From positions 45,419 to 109,418 of the forward strand of contig NZ_BOOB01000029.1 in assembly GCF_016863015.1 (NCBI RefSeq): a DNA stretch of 64,000 nt, read 5' to 3'. This document shows positions 9,970 to 18,146 of this stretch, piece by piece; position 1 is the stretch's first letter; each line of letters begins with the position of its first letter. The translations under genes and the position numbers were made by a program. This DNA comes from Microbispora amethystogenes. Its GTDB lineage: Bacteria; Actinomycetota; Actinomycetes; Streptosporangiales; Streptosporangiaceae. The notes under the pieces were generated by a model, which did no database searches, was not told the origin of the DNA, and saw only the letters and a list, made by a program, of their open reading frames with translations.

Positions 9970-10520
9970 GGAGACGACCGCAGGTGCTCACCGAGGTGCG
10001 GGAGGCGCCGGCCCCGCCGGAGCGCGAGAAGGCGACGCGGGTGCTCGTGGAGCACCACGAGGTGCTGCGCGGGCTGATGCGGCGCCTGCTGGAGACGCCG
10101 CGCTCCGAGCCCGGTCGGCGGCGTGCGCTCGCCGACGAGCTGTTCGACGAGCTGCGGATGCACGAGATGATCGAGGAGGACGTCTTCTATCCGGCGATGC
10201 GGGACGTCACCCCGGGCATCGCGGCCGCCTGGTCCGAGCACCGACAGCTCAGCGACCAGCTCGCGGCGCTGGTGCGCGCCGACCCGCGGTCCGGGCGGTT
10301 CGACCGGGAGCTGGGGGTGATGCACGACGCGCTGGAGTCGCACGCTCACCTGGACGAGGAACGGCAGATGTTCCCCGAGATCGAGCGCTTCGCGGACGAG
10401 GACCTGCTGGTCGAGCTGGGTGACCGGCTCCGGGACCGGCTGGCGCGGCTGCGCTCGTCGCGGCGCACGCGGACGCTCCTCCGCCTGCAACGGGCCCTGC
10501 TGCGCCTGACGGCCCGCTAG
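9966..10520 (+). CDS. Hemerythrin HHE-domain protein
   Basis: A 184-residue helical protein of the hemerythrin HHE family. Iron-binding candidates are spaced as in the family: EHHEVLRGLM near 30, HEMIEEDVFYP near 65, SEHRQLSDQL near 88, and SHAHLDEERQMFPEIE near 125. Such proteins bind oxygen or nitric oxide at a di-iron site or act as redox sensors. The start overlaps the Rieske stop (ATGA), so the two are translated together, and both belong with the cytochrome b/molybdopterin gene downstream. The C-terminus is very basic (RLRSSRRTRTLLRLQ). No signal peptide is visible. Confidence 0.88.
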   Translation: MRRRPQVLTEVREAPAPPEREKATRVLVEHHEVLRGLMRRLLETPRSEPGRRRALADELFDELRMHEMIEEDVFYPAMRDVTPGIAAAWSEHRQLSDQLAALVRADPRSGRFDRELGVMHDALESHAHLDEERQMFPEIERFADEDLLVELGDRLRDRLARLRSSRRTRTLLRLQRALLRLTAR

Positions 10521-10548
10521 AGGCCGTACGGCGACAGGCGGGACGGCG

Positions 10549-11058
10549 ATGGGGACGGCGGGAGGACACGAGATCCGGCGGGGGCCGCTCGCGACGGTCG
10601 TGCTCCGCTACACCGGGCTCGGCAGGCTGGCCGGGCTGCTGGAGTACTTCGCCTTCGCCCTGCCGAGGACGACGACCACCGCCGGCGTGACGCTGCTGGC
10701 CGGGCTCGGCGCCGTCCACGCGTACCTGATCGCGGACGCCACGGCGGACCCGGCCTACCTGATCGCGTACCGGGAGCTGATCGCCGCCGGCGCGTCGGCG
10801 GCGGCCGTGCTGATGACGCTCCGCCGCCCGGCGAGGGCCGGATGGTGGCTCGGCTCGGCGGTGTCGGCGGTGGCGCTCGCGGTCCACCTGGTCAGCCGCA
10901 CTGCCGGCCTTCCCCGCATGCCGCAGCTCATCGGCCGGTGGGACTGCCCCCTCGGCACGGTCACCATGGGCGCCGCGGCGCTCTTCCTCGCCCTGCACGG
11001 CAGCGTCCTGGCCGGGGTCAACGTGGCCTTCCCCCGGCGGCGCGACTGGCACGACTGA
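10549..11058 (+). CDS. Small integral membrane protein in the redox cluster
   Basis: Function unknown; 169 residues with about four hydrophobic helices (near residues 45-62, 70-90, 98-118 and 135-155). It has no cofactor motif that I recognise. It lies 28 bp after the hemerythrin gene and 11 bp before the cytochrome b561 fusion, on the same strand, so it is probably co-transcribed and may be a small subunit or assembly partner of that membrane complex. The start ATG 10549 lacks a strong Shine-Dalgarno. Confidence 0.7.
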   Translation: MGTAGGHEIRRGPLATVVLRYTGLGRLAGLLEYFAFALPRTTTTAGVTLLAGLGAVHAYLIADATADPAYLIAYRELIAAGASAAAVLMTLRRPARAGWWLGSAVSAVALAVHLVSRTAGLPRMPQLIGRWDCPLGTVTMGAAALFLALHGSVLAGVNVAFPRRRDWHD

Positions 11059-11069
11059 GTGAGGCGACA

Positions 11070-12560
11070 GTGGACCTCTACGGCTTTCCCGCCTGGATCC
11101 GGATCGAGCACTGGATCAACGTCCTGTTCGTCACGCTGCTCGTGCGAAGCGGAGTCGAGATCATCGCCACGCATCCCAAGCTGTACTGGCACGACGACAG
11201 CAGGCCCGGATCCGAGTGGGCGCGGTTCACCCGCAAGACCATGCCGAGGGACAGGCTCTACGACACGCTGGACGAGGAGGAGTCCTACTCGCCGCTCGTC
11301 TCCCTGCCGGGGCGCCGGAAGCTCGGCATGGGGAGGCACTGGCACTTCTTCGCCGCGATCCTCTGGGTGCTCACCGGCGCCGTCTACATCGCGCTGCTGT
11401 TCGCCACCGGCCAGTGGCGCCGCTACGTCCCGGCCTCCTGGGCGATCTTCCCCCAGGCGTGGCACGACCTGGTCACCTACCTGAGCTTCCGGCTTCCCTC
11501 GCGCCTGCCGGGCGAGCCGTTCGACGCCCTGCAGAAGCTGGCGTACGCGCTGGTGATCTTCGTGCTGGCGCCGGTCGCGATCCTGACCGGGCTCGCGCAG
11601 TCGCCCGCCGTCGACGCCCGCTTCCCCTGGTACCTGCGGCTGTGGGGCGGCCGCCAGCGGGCGCGGAGCGTCCATTTCCTGGTCCTGCTCGCCTTCCTCG
11701 CCTTCACCGCCGTCCACCTGCTGATGATCGCCGTGTGGGGCTGGGGCCGGGAGAACTCCCTCATGCTCTTCGGGCACGGCGACGCGCCGGCGGCGGGGCT
11801 CTGGGTCTCGCTCGTCGTCATCGCCGCGATCGTCGCGGTGAACGCCGCGGTCACGGTGTGGTCCCTGCGCCGCCCCCGGAGCGTGCAGCGCGTTCTCGGG
11901 GCGGTGGTCACGGCGGTCCGCCGGGCGCTGCTCCGGCCCGCCGTCTCCCGCCAGCGCTATCCCCGGGCGGCGGTCTCCGCCCGGCACCGGGTGAACGGCA
12001 GGCCGCCCGACAGCGAGACGTACAAGATCATGGCGGTGCACGGGTTCGCGCCGTGGCGGCTCACCGTCGGCGGCCTGGTCGAGAACCCTCTGGTTCTCAC
12101 GCTGGAGGACCTGCGCGCCCTGGACGGCCGGCAGTCCCAGTGCGTGCTGCACCACTGCATACAAGGCTGGTCGAGCGTCGGGGAGTGGGCCGGGCTGCCC
12201 CTGCGCGATCTGATCGGCCTGGTCAGGCCGTTGCCGCAGGCCCGATATGTGTGTTTCCTGACCATGCAGGACACCGGCAGGGACGAGCCGGGCGCTCCCG
12301 GCGAGGGGCACTTCTACGAGATCGTCGACCTGCGGCTGGCCCGGCACCCGCAGGCCCTGCTCGCCTACGAGCTGAACGGCGGCCCGCTGCCGATCGAGCA
12401 CGGCGCCCCGCTGCGGCTGCGCCTGGAGACCCAGCTCGGCTTCAAGATGGCCAAGTGGATCCACGACATCGAGTTCGTCTCCGACTATCGCCTGGTGGGC
12501 CACGGGATGGGCGGCTGGCGCGAGGACAACGTCTACTTCGACATGGAGGTGGAGATCTGA
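11070..12560 (+). CDS. Cytochrome b561 fused to a sulfite-oxidase-fold molybdopterin domain
   Basis: A 496-residue fusion. The first ~290 residues are a cytochrome b561-like membrane domain with several helices and candidate haem histidines (RIEHWINVLF, GRHWHFFAA, ARSVHFLVLL, FTAVHLLMI). The last ~200 residues have the sulfite oxidase/YedY molybdopterin fold: VGGLVENPLVLTLEDL, the predicted molybdenum-ligand cysteine C363 in HHCIQGWSSVGEW, and GFKMAKWIHDIEFV. Similar enzymes usually put these on two polypeptides. No Tat signal is visible, so cofactor loading may occur before membrane insertion; which side the domain faces is unclear. GTG 11070 is the start. It overlaps the next gene by 1 nt. 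Confidence 0.85.
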   Translation: MDLYGFPAWIRIEHWINVLFVTLLVRSGVEIIATHPKLYWHDDSRPGSEWARFTRKTMPRDRLYDTLDEEESYSPLVSLPGRRKLGMGRHWHFFAAILWVLTGAVYIALLFATGQWRRYVPASWAIFPQAWHDLVTYLSFRLPSRLPGEPFDALQKLAYALVIFVLAPVAILTGLAQSPAVDARFPWYLRLWGGRQRARSVHFLVLLAFLAFTAVHLLMIAVWGWGRENSLMLFGHGDAPAAGLWVSLVVIAAIVAVNAAVTVWSLRRPRSVQRVLGAVVTAVRRALLRPAVSRQRYPRAAVSARHRVNGRPPDSETYKIMAVHGFAPWRLTVGGLVENPLVLTLEDLRALDGRQSQCVLHHCIQGWSSVGEWAGLPLRDLIGLVRPLPQARYVCFLTMQDTGRDEPGAPGEGHFYEIVDLRLARHPQALLAYELNGGPLPIEHGAPLRLRLETQLGFKMAKWIHDIEFVSDYRLVGHGMGGWREDNVYFDMEVEI

Positions 12561-12829
12561 TGGACGGCGCCCGCACCGGCCTCTCCGAGATCGTGCCGCT
12601 CGGCGACGAACAGCGGGAGCGGGTGCGCGCCCGCCTGCGCGCGGGTCACGGCGCGTGCCCGGCCTGCGGCAGCGAGGACCTGGGGATCGGCGACGCCCTG
12701 TTCCTCGGGTTCGCCTTCCTCAGTGAGCCCGCCGACGCGTACATGGTCGGGCTCACCTGCCCCAACCCCTCATGTCCGGTGACCTACACCGGCATCAGGC
12801 TGCGCGCATCGGAGTTCCTCGACCAGTAG
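12560..12829 (+). CDS. Small zinc-ribbon protein, last gene of the redox cluster
   Basis: An 89-residue protein with two cysteine pairs, CPACGS near residue 30 and CPNPSC near residue 70, separated by a hydrophobic stretch (LGIGDALFLGFAFL). This is the layout of a treble-clef or zinc-ribbon domain. The ATG overlaps the stop of the cytochrome b/molybdopterin gene, so the two are coupled. It may help maturation or regulate the upstream enzyme; no function is known to me. It ends 14 bp before a convergent gene. Confidence 0.75.
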   Translation: MDGARTGLSEIVPLGDEQRERVRARLRAGHGACPACGSEDLGIGDALFLGFAFLSEPADAYMVGLTCPNPSCPVTYTGIRLRASEFLDQ

Positions 12830-12843
12830 AACCTCAGACGAGG

Positions 12844-13161
12844 TCAGACGAGAGGGACGCGCGGGCGCGGGACGGCGAGGCGGTCCATGAGCGGCAGGCT
12901 CTCCCGCAACCGCGCGCGCAGCGCCTCGTAGCGCACCCGTTCGTCCGGGGCGAGCGCGCCCGCCGCGTGGTAGTGGGCCAGCCGCTCCAGCCGTCCCGCG
13001 ATCGCGATTCCCCAGCGGACGCGGAAGTCGTAGATCCGCCCCTGGTCACGTGACCGGCCGGAGGCGGAGGCGAGCTCGCGCAGCTCGTCCAGCAGGCCGG
13101 ACACCATGTCGAGGTCCGCGTCGGCGCCCGCCACCCTCGTCCTGCGCACCTGCCGCGTCAT
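12844..13161 (-). CDS. Small helical protein downstream of cysteine desulfurase
   Basis: Function unknown; 105 residues, mostly helical and basic, with RIYDFRVRWGIAIAGRLERL and DERVRYEALRARLRE. It lies 43 bp downstream of the cysteine desulfurase on the same strand, so it may be the second gene of that operon. ATG 13161 is chosen by length and composition; no strong Shine-Dalgarno is present and an in-frame ATG 13203 exists further up. No membrane segment, signal peptide or metal motif is visible. Confidence 0.6.
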   Translation of the reverse strand: MTRQVRRTRVAGADADLDMVSGLLDELRELASASGRSRDQGRIYDFRVRWGIAIAGRLERLAHYHAAGALAPDERVRYEALRARLRESLPLMDRLAVPRPRVPLV

Positions 13162-13204
13162 GTCCCGGGGCGTGCCCGCGACCCGAAGCGACAAACAGGG
13201 CAAG

Positions 13205-14359
13205 CTACGACAGACCGGCGCGCCGGGCGCGCTCGACGACCTGTCCGATGACCTCGATGACCCGGTCGACGTCCTCCTCCGTGGACGTGTGGCCGAGCGA
13301 GAAGCGCAGCGACCCGCGGGCGCGCACGCCGTCCTGACCCATCGCCATCAGCACGTGGGACGGCTGGGCCACCCCGGCCGAGCAGGCCGAGCCCGTGGAG
13401 CACTCCACGCCCTTGGCGTCGAGCAGCATGAGCAGGGCGTCGCCCTCGCAGCCGGGGAACGAGAAGTGGGCGTTGGCCGGCAGCCGGTCGGCGGGGTCGC
13501 CGTTCAGCACGACGTCGGGCACGGCCCGCCGTACGCGCTCGACGAGATCGTCGCGGAGCGCCGACAGGCGTTCCGCGGCCGCGGGCTGGCGCGCGACGGC
13601 CGCCTCGACGGCCGCGGCGAACCCGGCGATGGCCGGGGCGTCGAGCGTGCCGGAGCGGATGTCGCGTTCCTGCCCGCCGCCGTGCAGGACGGGGACGGGA
13701 TCGACGCCGCGCGCCAGCAGCAGCGCCCCGACGCCCACGGGCCCGCCGACCTTGTGGCCGGAGACGGTCATGGCGTCCACGCCCGAGTCGGCGAACGAGA
13801 CCGGAAGCTGGCCGACCGCCTGCACCGCGTCGGTGTGGAACGGGATGCCGTGCTCGTGCGCGATGGCGGCCAGCACGCGCACCGGCTGCACGGTGCCCAC
13901 CTCGTTGTTGGCCCACATCACGCTCACCAGCGCGACGTCGTCCGGGTCACGGTCGATGGCCTCGCGCAGCGTCTCGGGGTGGACCCGGCCCTGCTCGTCG
14001 ACCCGGAGTAACTCGACCCGGGCGCCGTGGTTGTCGCCCAGCCAGTGGGCGGGGTCGAGGGCGGCGTGGTGCTCGATCGCGCTGACCAGGATCCTCGGCC
14101 GCTTCCTCGCCCAGAACAGGCCCTTGATGGCGAGGTTGTCGGCCTCGGTGCCGCCGGCCGTGAACACGACCTCGCTGGGCCGGGCGCCGAGCGCTCCGGC
14201 GATCGTCTCGCGCGACTCCTCGACGACCCGGCGGGCGCGGCGGCCCGCCGCGTGCAGCGAGGAGGGGTTGCCCACCTGACCGAGCTGGGCCGTCATCGCC
14301 TCGATCGCCTCGGGCCGCATCGGGGTGGTCGAGGCATGGTCCAAGTACGCAGATCCCAT
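13205..14359 (-). CDS. Cysteine desulfurase (NifS/IscS class)
   Basis: PLP-dependent enzyme that takes sulfur from L-cysteine and passes a persulfide to acceptors such as MnmA or Fe-S scaffolds. The 384-residue protein has [10 protein letters not shown] at the N-terminus, [16 protein letters not shown], the PLP lysine in [10 protein letters not shown] (K203) and the persulfide cysteine in STGSACSAG (C326), followed by [24 protein letters not shown] lies just upstream of ATG 14359. With mnmA on the same strand 5.5 kb away it most likely supplies sulfur for tRNA thiolation. Confidence 0.94.
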   Translation of the reverse strand: MGSAYLDHASTTPMRPEAIEAMTAQLGQVGNPSSLHAAGRRARRVVEESRETIAGALGARPSEVVFTAGGTEADNLAIKGLFWARKRPRILVSAIEHHAALDPAHWLGDNHGARVELLRVDEQGRVHPETLREAIDRDPDDVALVSVMWANNEVGTVQPVRVLAAIAHEHGIPFHTDAVQAVGQLPVSFADSGVDAMTVSGHKVGGPVGVGALLLARGVDPVPVLHGGGQERDIRSGTLDAPAIAGFAAAVEAAVARQPAAAERLSALRDDLVERVRRAVPDVVLNGDPADRLPANAHFSFPGCEGDALLMLLDAKGVECSTGSACSAGVAQPSHVLMAMGQDGVRARGSLRFSLGHTSTEEDVDRVIEVIGQVVERARRAGLS

Positions 14360-14414
14360 GACCCCTCCCCTGAACGCCTTTCGTGCGCACCAAGCGTATC
14401 CGGGGAGACCGGGA

Positions 14415-14457
14415 ACACCGGAACGGTGTCGCGGGTTAACCGTCCAGCCGGTACAGT
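14415..14457 (+). promoter_or_regulatory. Candidate promoter and operator of the TetR gene
   Basis: ACACCG-GAA-CGGTGT (14415-14429) is a perfect inverted repeat with 6-nt arms, GGTTAACC (14434-14441) is a second small palindrome, and TACAGT (14452-14457) fits an actinobacterial -10 box 21 nt before ATG 14479. No good -35 is seen. This layout suits autorepression by the TetR-type protein encoded next. The divergent cysteine desulfurase starts at 14359. Confidence 0.4.
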
Positions 14458-14478
14458 AGGCGGCATGAGGAGGGTGGC

Positions 14479-14970
14479 ATGAGGCGAGACGAGTTGCTCG
14501 ACGCGGCCGAGGCCCTGCTGCAGGACCAGGGCGCCCAGGCCCTGACCCTGGCGGCGGTGGCCGAGCGCGCCGGCGTCAGCAAGGGCGGCCTCCTCTACCA
14601 CTTCTCCACCAAGGAAGCGCTCGTCAAAGGGATGATCGAGCGCCTGATCGCCGACTTCGACGCGCTGATCGAGGCACAGGGGGAGAGCACCTACACGCGC
14701 TCCTACGTCGCCGCGACGTTCGAGGCGGTGGAGACCGGACGGCTCAGACGCTGGGCGGTGGTCACCGGCGCGGCCGGCGATCCCGCGCTGCTCGCGCCGC
14801 TGCGTGAGGCGATGGCCCGCTGGATGCGGCAGGGACTGGACGACGAGCCCGACCCGCCCGCGTCCCAGATCGTACGGCTGGCCTGCGAGGGCGTCTGGGA
14901 GGTCGCCACCCACTGTTCGGCGATCGTCGACTTCGCCGCCGTCCGCGCCAGGCTGCTCGCCCTGTTATAG
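14479..14970 (+). CDS. TetR-family regulator paired with an MFS exporter
   Basis: A 163-residue DNA-binding repressor. The helix-turn-helix is clear at residues 18-45: [21 protein letters not shown] followed by [10 protein letters not shown]. The C-terminal ligand-binding domain is short for the family. AGGAGGG precedes ATG 14479 by about 7 nt; a five-codon frame (MRRVA) at 14465 overlaps it but is probably only the Shine-Dalgarno context. The MFS transporter that follows at 15228 is its likely target. Candidate operators lie at 14415-14441 and the hairpins before the transporter. Confidence 0.9.
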   Translation: MRRDELLDAAEALLQDQGAQALTLAAVAERAGVSKGGLLYHFSTKEALVKGMIERLIADFDALIEAQGESTYTRSYVAATFEAVETGRLRRWAVVTGAAGDPALLAPLREAMARWMRQGLDDEPDPPASQIVRLACEGVWEVATHCSAIVDFAAVRARLLALL

Positions 14971-15053
14971 GGCTCCGCCAGAGCTCTTCCCCCAGGCGCC
15001 ACCGCAGCGGCGCCTTCTGTGACACGCCCTCTGTGACATGCCCCCTGCGGCGC

Positions 15054-15072
15054 GTCCGCGCCGGGCGCGGAC
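15054..15072 (+). terminator. Hairpin after the TetR gene
   Basis: GTCCGCGC and GCGCGGAC form an 8-nt perfect stem around a 3-nt loop, 84 bp past the TetR stop. It may end the regulator transcript before the transporter gene. Confidence 0.4.
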
Positions 15073-15122
15073 CATGCCCATTACACCGCTGCCCACTACA
15101 CCGTGCCGCACGCGCGACTGGT

Positions 15123-15162
15123 GGTCGCCCTTCCTTCCGGCTGACGCCGTGAAAGGGCGACC
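15123..15162 (+). promoter_or_regulatory. Hairpin in the leader of the MFS gene
   Basis: GGTCGCCCTT (15123-15132) pairs perfectly with 15153-15162 across a 20-nt loop, about 65 bp before the MFS start. It could be a terminator of readthrough, an attenuator or part of an operator. I see no further evidence to choose. Confidence 0.35.
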
Positions 15163-15227
15163 TGCTGCTGTCTGCCCACTTCTCCGGGTTCGGAAACCCA
15201 CTTGACTCACATGGAAAGGAAGCTGTG

Positions 15228-16445
15228 ATGACCCGCGCTTTGAGGAAGGCCCGTCACGGGGCAGTCCTCACCTTTGTCCTGGCCGGCCTGATGTGCGGAA
15301 CGTTCACCGTGCGCCTCCCCGCCCTGGCCGACCGGCTCCGCCTCCCGGAGTCGTCGGTCGGCCTCGCCCTGCTCGGCTGGGGCGTCGGCGCGCTGCTGAC
15401 CATGCAGATCATGCGCGTCGTGCTGGGCAGAGCCGGGAGCCGCGGCGTTCTGCGCGCGGCCGTTCCCCTGTGCGCGGCATCACTGGTCCTCGTCGCGCTC
15501 GCGCCGTCCTTCCCGGCGCTGGTCGCCGCGACCGCGCTGTTCGGCATGGCGTTCGGCGCGGTCGACGTCGGCATGAACGCGCAGGGCTCGCTGGTCGAGC
15601 GCGCGTACGGCCGGCCGATCATGATCGGCATGCACGCGGGCTGGTGCGTCGGCGCGATCTCGGCGGGCCTGCTGGGCACGGCCGCCATCGCGCTGGGCCT
15701 GTCCCTCACCACCCACATCCTCCTGGTGGCCCTGGTCTCGGCGCCCGCGGCTCTCGCGCTCAGCCGTATGCACCTGCCCGACCGCGCGCCGGAGACGGGC
15801 GCCGCGCGGGAGAGCGGCCGCGCCCGGCGGAGGCTGCCGGGGGTCGTCTACCTGCTCGGAGCGATCACGTTCGCCGCGTTCATGGTCGAGGGCGTCGTCG
15901 CCGACTGGAACGGGCTCTACCTGCTCGGCACGCTGCACGCCTCCGAGGCGGTCGCCGCGCTCGGCTATCCGGTGTTCGAGGCCGGCATGCTGGTCGCGCG
16001 ACTCGGCGGCGACCGGCTGCGCGGCCACCTCGGCGCCCGCGCGCTGATCGCCCTGTCCGGCGGGGCCACGGCACTGGCGTTCCTCGCCGTCGTCGCCGCG
16101 CCGGTGACGGCGGCGGCCGTGGCCGCGCTGTTCTTCGTCGGGCTCGCGGTGGCGACGATCTCGCCGATGGCGCTGTCGCTCGCCGGCACCGCGACGGCCG
16201 AGCCGGGCCCCGCGATCGCGCAGGCGAGCGCCATGGGCTACGCGGGGCTGCTGCTCGGGCCGGTCGTGATCGGCTTCCTGTCCGCCGCGGCGTCGCTGCG
16301 GCTGGCCATGGGAGTGGCCGTCGTCCTCGGCGTCGTCATCGCCGCGGCGGGGCGGCTGCTGCCCGCGTCCCGTACGGAGATCGTCCCGCTGCGGGCGGCC
16401 GCCCGCGACAGAGGCGAGGAGCCCCACCTGCCGCTGGCCGCCTGA
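15228..16445 (+). CDS. MFS transporter
   Basis: A 405-residue integral membrane protein with about twelve hydrophobic helices in two groups of six, separated by a basic loop near residues 185-205 (PDRAPETGAARESGRARRR). The first helix region holds LAGLMCGTFTVRLPALADRL. It resembles the sugar/drug MFS group that includes fucose-permease-like members; the substrate is unknown. AAGGA lies 8 nt before ATG 15228 (GTG 15225 is the alternative). It follows a TetR regulator, the usual arrangement for an inducible exporter. It ends 31 bp from the convergent SRPBCC gene. Confidence 0.85.
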   Translation: MTRALRKARHGAVLTFVLAGLMCGTFTVRLPALADRLRLPESSVGLALLGWGVGALLTMQIMRVVLGRAGSRGVLRAAVPLCAASLVLVALAPSFPALVAATALFGMAFGAVDVGMNAQGSLVERAYGRPIMIGMHAGWCVGAISAGLLGTAAIALGLSLTTHILLVALVSAPAALALSRMHLPDRAPETGAARESGRARRRLPGVVYLLGAITFAAFMVEGVVADWNGLYLLGTLHASEAVAALGYPVFEAGMLVARLGGDRLRGHLGARALIALSGGATALAFLAVVAAPVTAAAVAALFFVGLAVATISPMALSLAGTATAEPGPAIAQASAMGYAGLLLGPVVIGFLSAAASLRLAMGVAVVLGVVIAAAGRLLPASRTEIVPLRAAARDRGEEPHLPLAA

Positions 16446-16476
16446 CGCCCGTCCCGGGAGCCCAGCCCGCCCGGGG

Positions 16477-17010
16477 TCACCCCCGGCCGGCCAGGGCGGC
16501 CTCCTCGGCGAGGGTGACGAGCCGGTCCACGGTCTCGGGCAGCGCGCCGCCCAGGATCTTCTTCATGATGGGGGTCAGCACGAGCGCGGTCGGCCCCTTC
16601 ACGGAGACCTTGAAGGTCACGTCCCGCGTGCCGTCGCCGCGGTCGTCGATGGTGTGCTCCCAGTCCATGAAGGTGCCCCCGGGCAGGAAGAACCGGTCGG
16701 TGTACCTGCGCATGGGCTCGCAGTCGATGATCTCGAAGCGGACGGCCGACTGGCCCTTCAGCTTGACGCGGCCGGTGGCGCCGAGGGCGAACGGCCCTCC
16801 GTCGAGGCGGATCCAGTCCAGCCCGTCGTCCCAGCGGACGCGTGCGGGGACGTCGGCCCACAGGGGCCAGATGTGCTCCGGCTCGGCCGTGGTCTGCCGC
16901 GTGACCGTGATGAGGTGCGTGGTGCGCAGTTTCCCGAGCGCGGCCACCGTCGCGGCGAGCACCGCCGTTCCGGCCGAACCGCCTATGAGCATCTTGATCC
17001 CGCTTGCCAT
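16477..17010 (-). CDS. SRPBCC (START-like) family protein
   Basis: A 177-residue protein of the SRPBCC ligand-binding fold: PEHIWPLWADVPARVRWDDG in the first strand-helix, GRVKLKG, MDWEHTIDDRGDGT and a long C-terminal helix. Residues 1-28 are hydrophobic (IGGSAGTAVLAATVAALG) and may anchor it in the membrane. ATG 17010 is chosen because GAGGGG lies 9 nt upstream; ATG 17037 is in frame and would be nearly leaderless. A 34-bp interrupted palindrome covers the promoter, so it is probably repressed by a TetR-type regulator. Confidence 0.75.
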   Translation of the reverse strand: MASGIKMLIGGSAGTAVLAATVAALGKLRTTHLITVTRQTTAEPEHIWPLWADVPARVRWDDGLDWIRLDGGPFALGATGRVKLKGQSAVRFEIIDCEPMRRYTDRFFLPGGTFMDWEHTIDDRGDGTRDVTFKVSVKGPTALVLTPIMKKILGGALPETVDRLVTLAEEAALAGRG

Positions 17011-17035
17011 CCGAACCATCCCCTCGAATTTGGTC

Positions 17036-17069
17036 ATCTGTCTGTATCATACGTATGTATAAGACAGAT
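17036..17069 (-). promoter_or_regulatory. 34-bp interrupted palindromic operator over the SRPBCC promoter
   Basis: The outer arms ATCTGTCT and AGACAGAT (8 nt) and the centre CATACGTATG (10 nt) are perfect inverted repeats; only the two 4-nt linkers break symmetry. On the minus strand TATGAT lies inside it as a near-consensus -10 box, with TGGCAA 17 nt further up. Transcription would start about 28 nt before ATG 17010. A dimer-of-dimers TetR-type repressor would fit this layout. Confidence 0.65.
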
Positions 17070-17135
17070 TGCCAGGTGCCGGAGAAGATTTCGCGCGGGA
17101 TCGCCGCGCCGCCTCCATACAACCCCATGAACGCC

Positions 17136-17170
17136 GGAAGCGGCGCCGCGTCAGGCGCGGCGCCGCTTCC
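17136..17170 (-). terminator. Strong terminator after etfA
   Basis: The arms GGAAGCGGCGCCGCG (17136-17150) and 17156-17170 are perfectly complementary over 15 nt with a 5-nt loop (TCAGG). The hairpin begins 11 bp past the etfA stop on the minus strand. Confidence 0.85.
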
Positions 17171-17181
17171 GATCCGGGGTG

Positions 17182-18135
17182 TTACTTACGCCTCTCGATC
17201 TCCTCGGTGAGCTGCGGGACGATCTGGAACAGGTCGCCCACCACGCCGTAGTCGGCGACTTCGAAGAGCGGCGCCTCGGCGTCCTTGTTGATCACCACGA
17301 TCGTCTTCGAGGTCTGCATGCCGGCCCGGTGCTGGATCGCGCCGGAGATGCCCGCCGCGATGTAGAGCTGCGGCGACACCGTCTTGCCGGTCTGCCCGAC
17401 CTGGAACTGGTGGGGGTACCACCCGGCGTCGGTCGCGGCGCGCGAGGCGCCGACGGCCGCGCCGAGCGAGTCGGCGAGCTTCTCGATGATCGCGAAGTTC
17501 TCGCCCGAGCCCACGCCCCGGCCGCCGGAGACCACGATCGCGGCCTCGGTCAGCTCGGGCCGGCCGCCCTTCTCCTGCACGACCCGCTCCACGATCCGGG
17601 CGGCGCGGGCGGCGTCCGACAGGGCGACCTCGATCTTCTCCTCGGCGCCGGCGCCGGCCGCGGCGACGGGAGCGGTGCTGTTCGGCCGTACGGTGATGAT
17701 CGGAAGGCCCCGGGTCACCCGGCTGTGGACGTTGACGCCGCCGCCGAAGATCGACTGCTCGGCGACGAAGCCCTCGCCGACGCCCACCGCGTCGGAGATC
17801 ACTCCGGAGTCCGTCTTGATCGCGAGCCGCCCCGCGACCTCCTTACCCTCACCGGTCGCCGCGAGGAAGACCGCGGCCGGGGAACGCTCGGCCACCAGGT
17901 GCGCGAGCACCTCGGCCTTGGGCGCCGCCACGTAGTCGCCGATCTCGTCGGCCGCCGCCACGTAGATCTTCTCCGCGCCGTACTCGGCGAGCCTGGCCTT
18001 CGCGCTGTCCGAGTAGCCGGGGCCGGCCCACACCGCGGCGGGCGTGCCCAGCGACCGGGCCAGGGTCAGCAGCTCGAAGGTGACCTTCTTGACGTCGCCG
18101 TCGACGTGGTCGACGAGAACCAGAATCTCAGTCAT
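17182..18135 (-). CDS. etfA: Electron transfer flavoprotein alpha subunit
   Basis: FAD-carrying subunit of the ETF heterodimer, which moves electrons from acyl-CoA and other dehydrogenases to the respiratory chain. The 317-residue protein has the C-terminal FAD domain signatures [38 protein letters not shown] and [21 protein letters not shown]. Length fits the family. It lies 11 bp after etfB on the same strand and is closed by a strong hairpin, so etfBA is a two-gene operon. I recall the same pair (fixA/fixB) near mnmA in mycobacteria. Confidence 0.96.
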   Translation of the reverse strand: MTEILVLVDHVDGDVKKVTFELLTLARSLGTPAAVWAGPGYSDSAKARLAEYGAEKIYVAAADEIGDYVAAPKAEVLAHLVAERSPAAVFLAATGEGKEVAGRLAIKTDSGVISDAVGVGEGFVAEQSIFGGGVNVHSRVTRGLPIITVRPNSTAPVAAAGAGAEEKIEVALSDAARAARIVERVVQEKGGRPELTEAAIVVSGGRGVGSGENFAIIEKLADSLGAAVGASRAATDAGWYPHQFQVGQTGKTVSPQLYIAAGISGAIQHRAGMQTSKTIVVINKDAEAPLFEVADYGVVGDLFQIVPQLTEEIERRK

Positions 18136-18146
18136 CTCGGGGCCCC

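Noticed and set aside
14465..14482. Five-codon leader-like frame (MRRVA) overlapping the TetR start
   Set aside because: It coincides with the Shine-Dalgarno AGGAGGG and has no regulatory codons such as a run of one amino acid.
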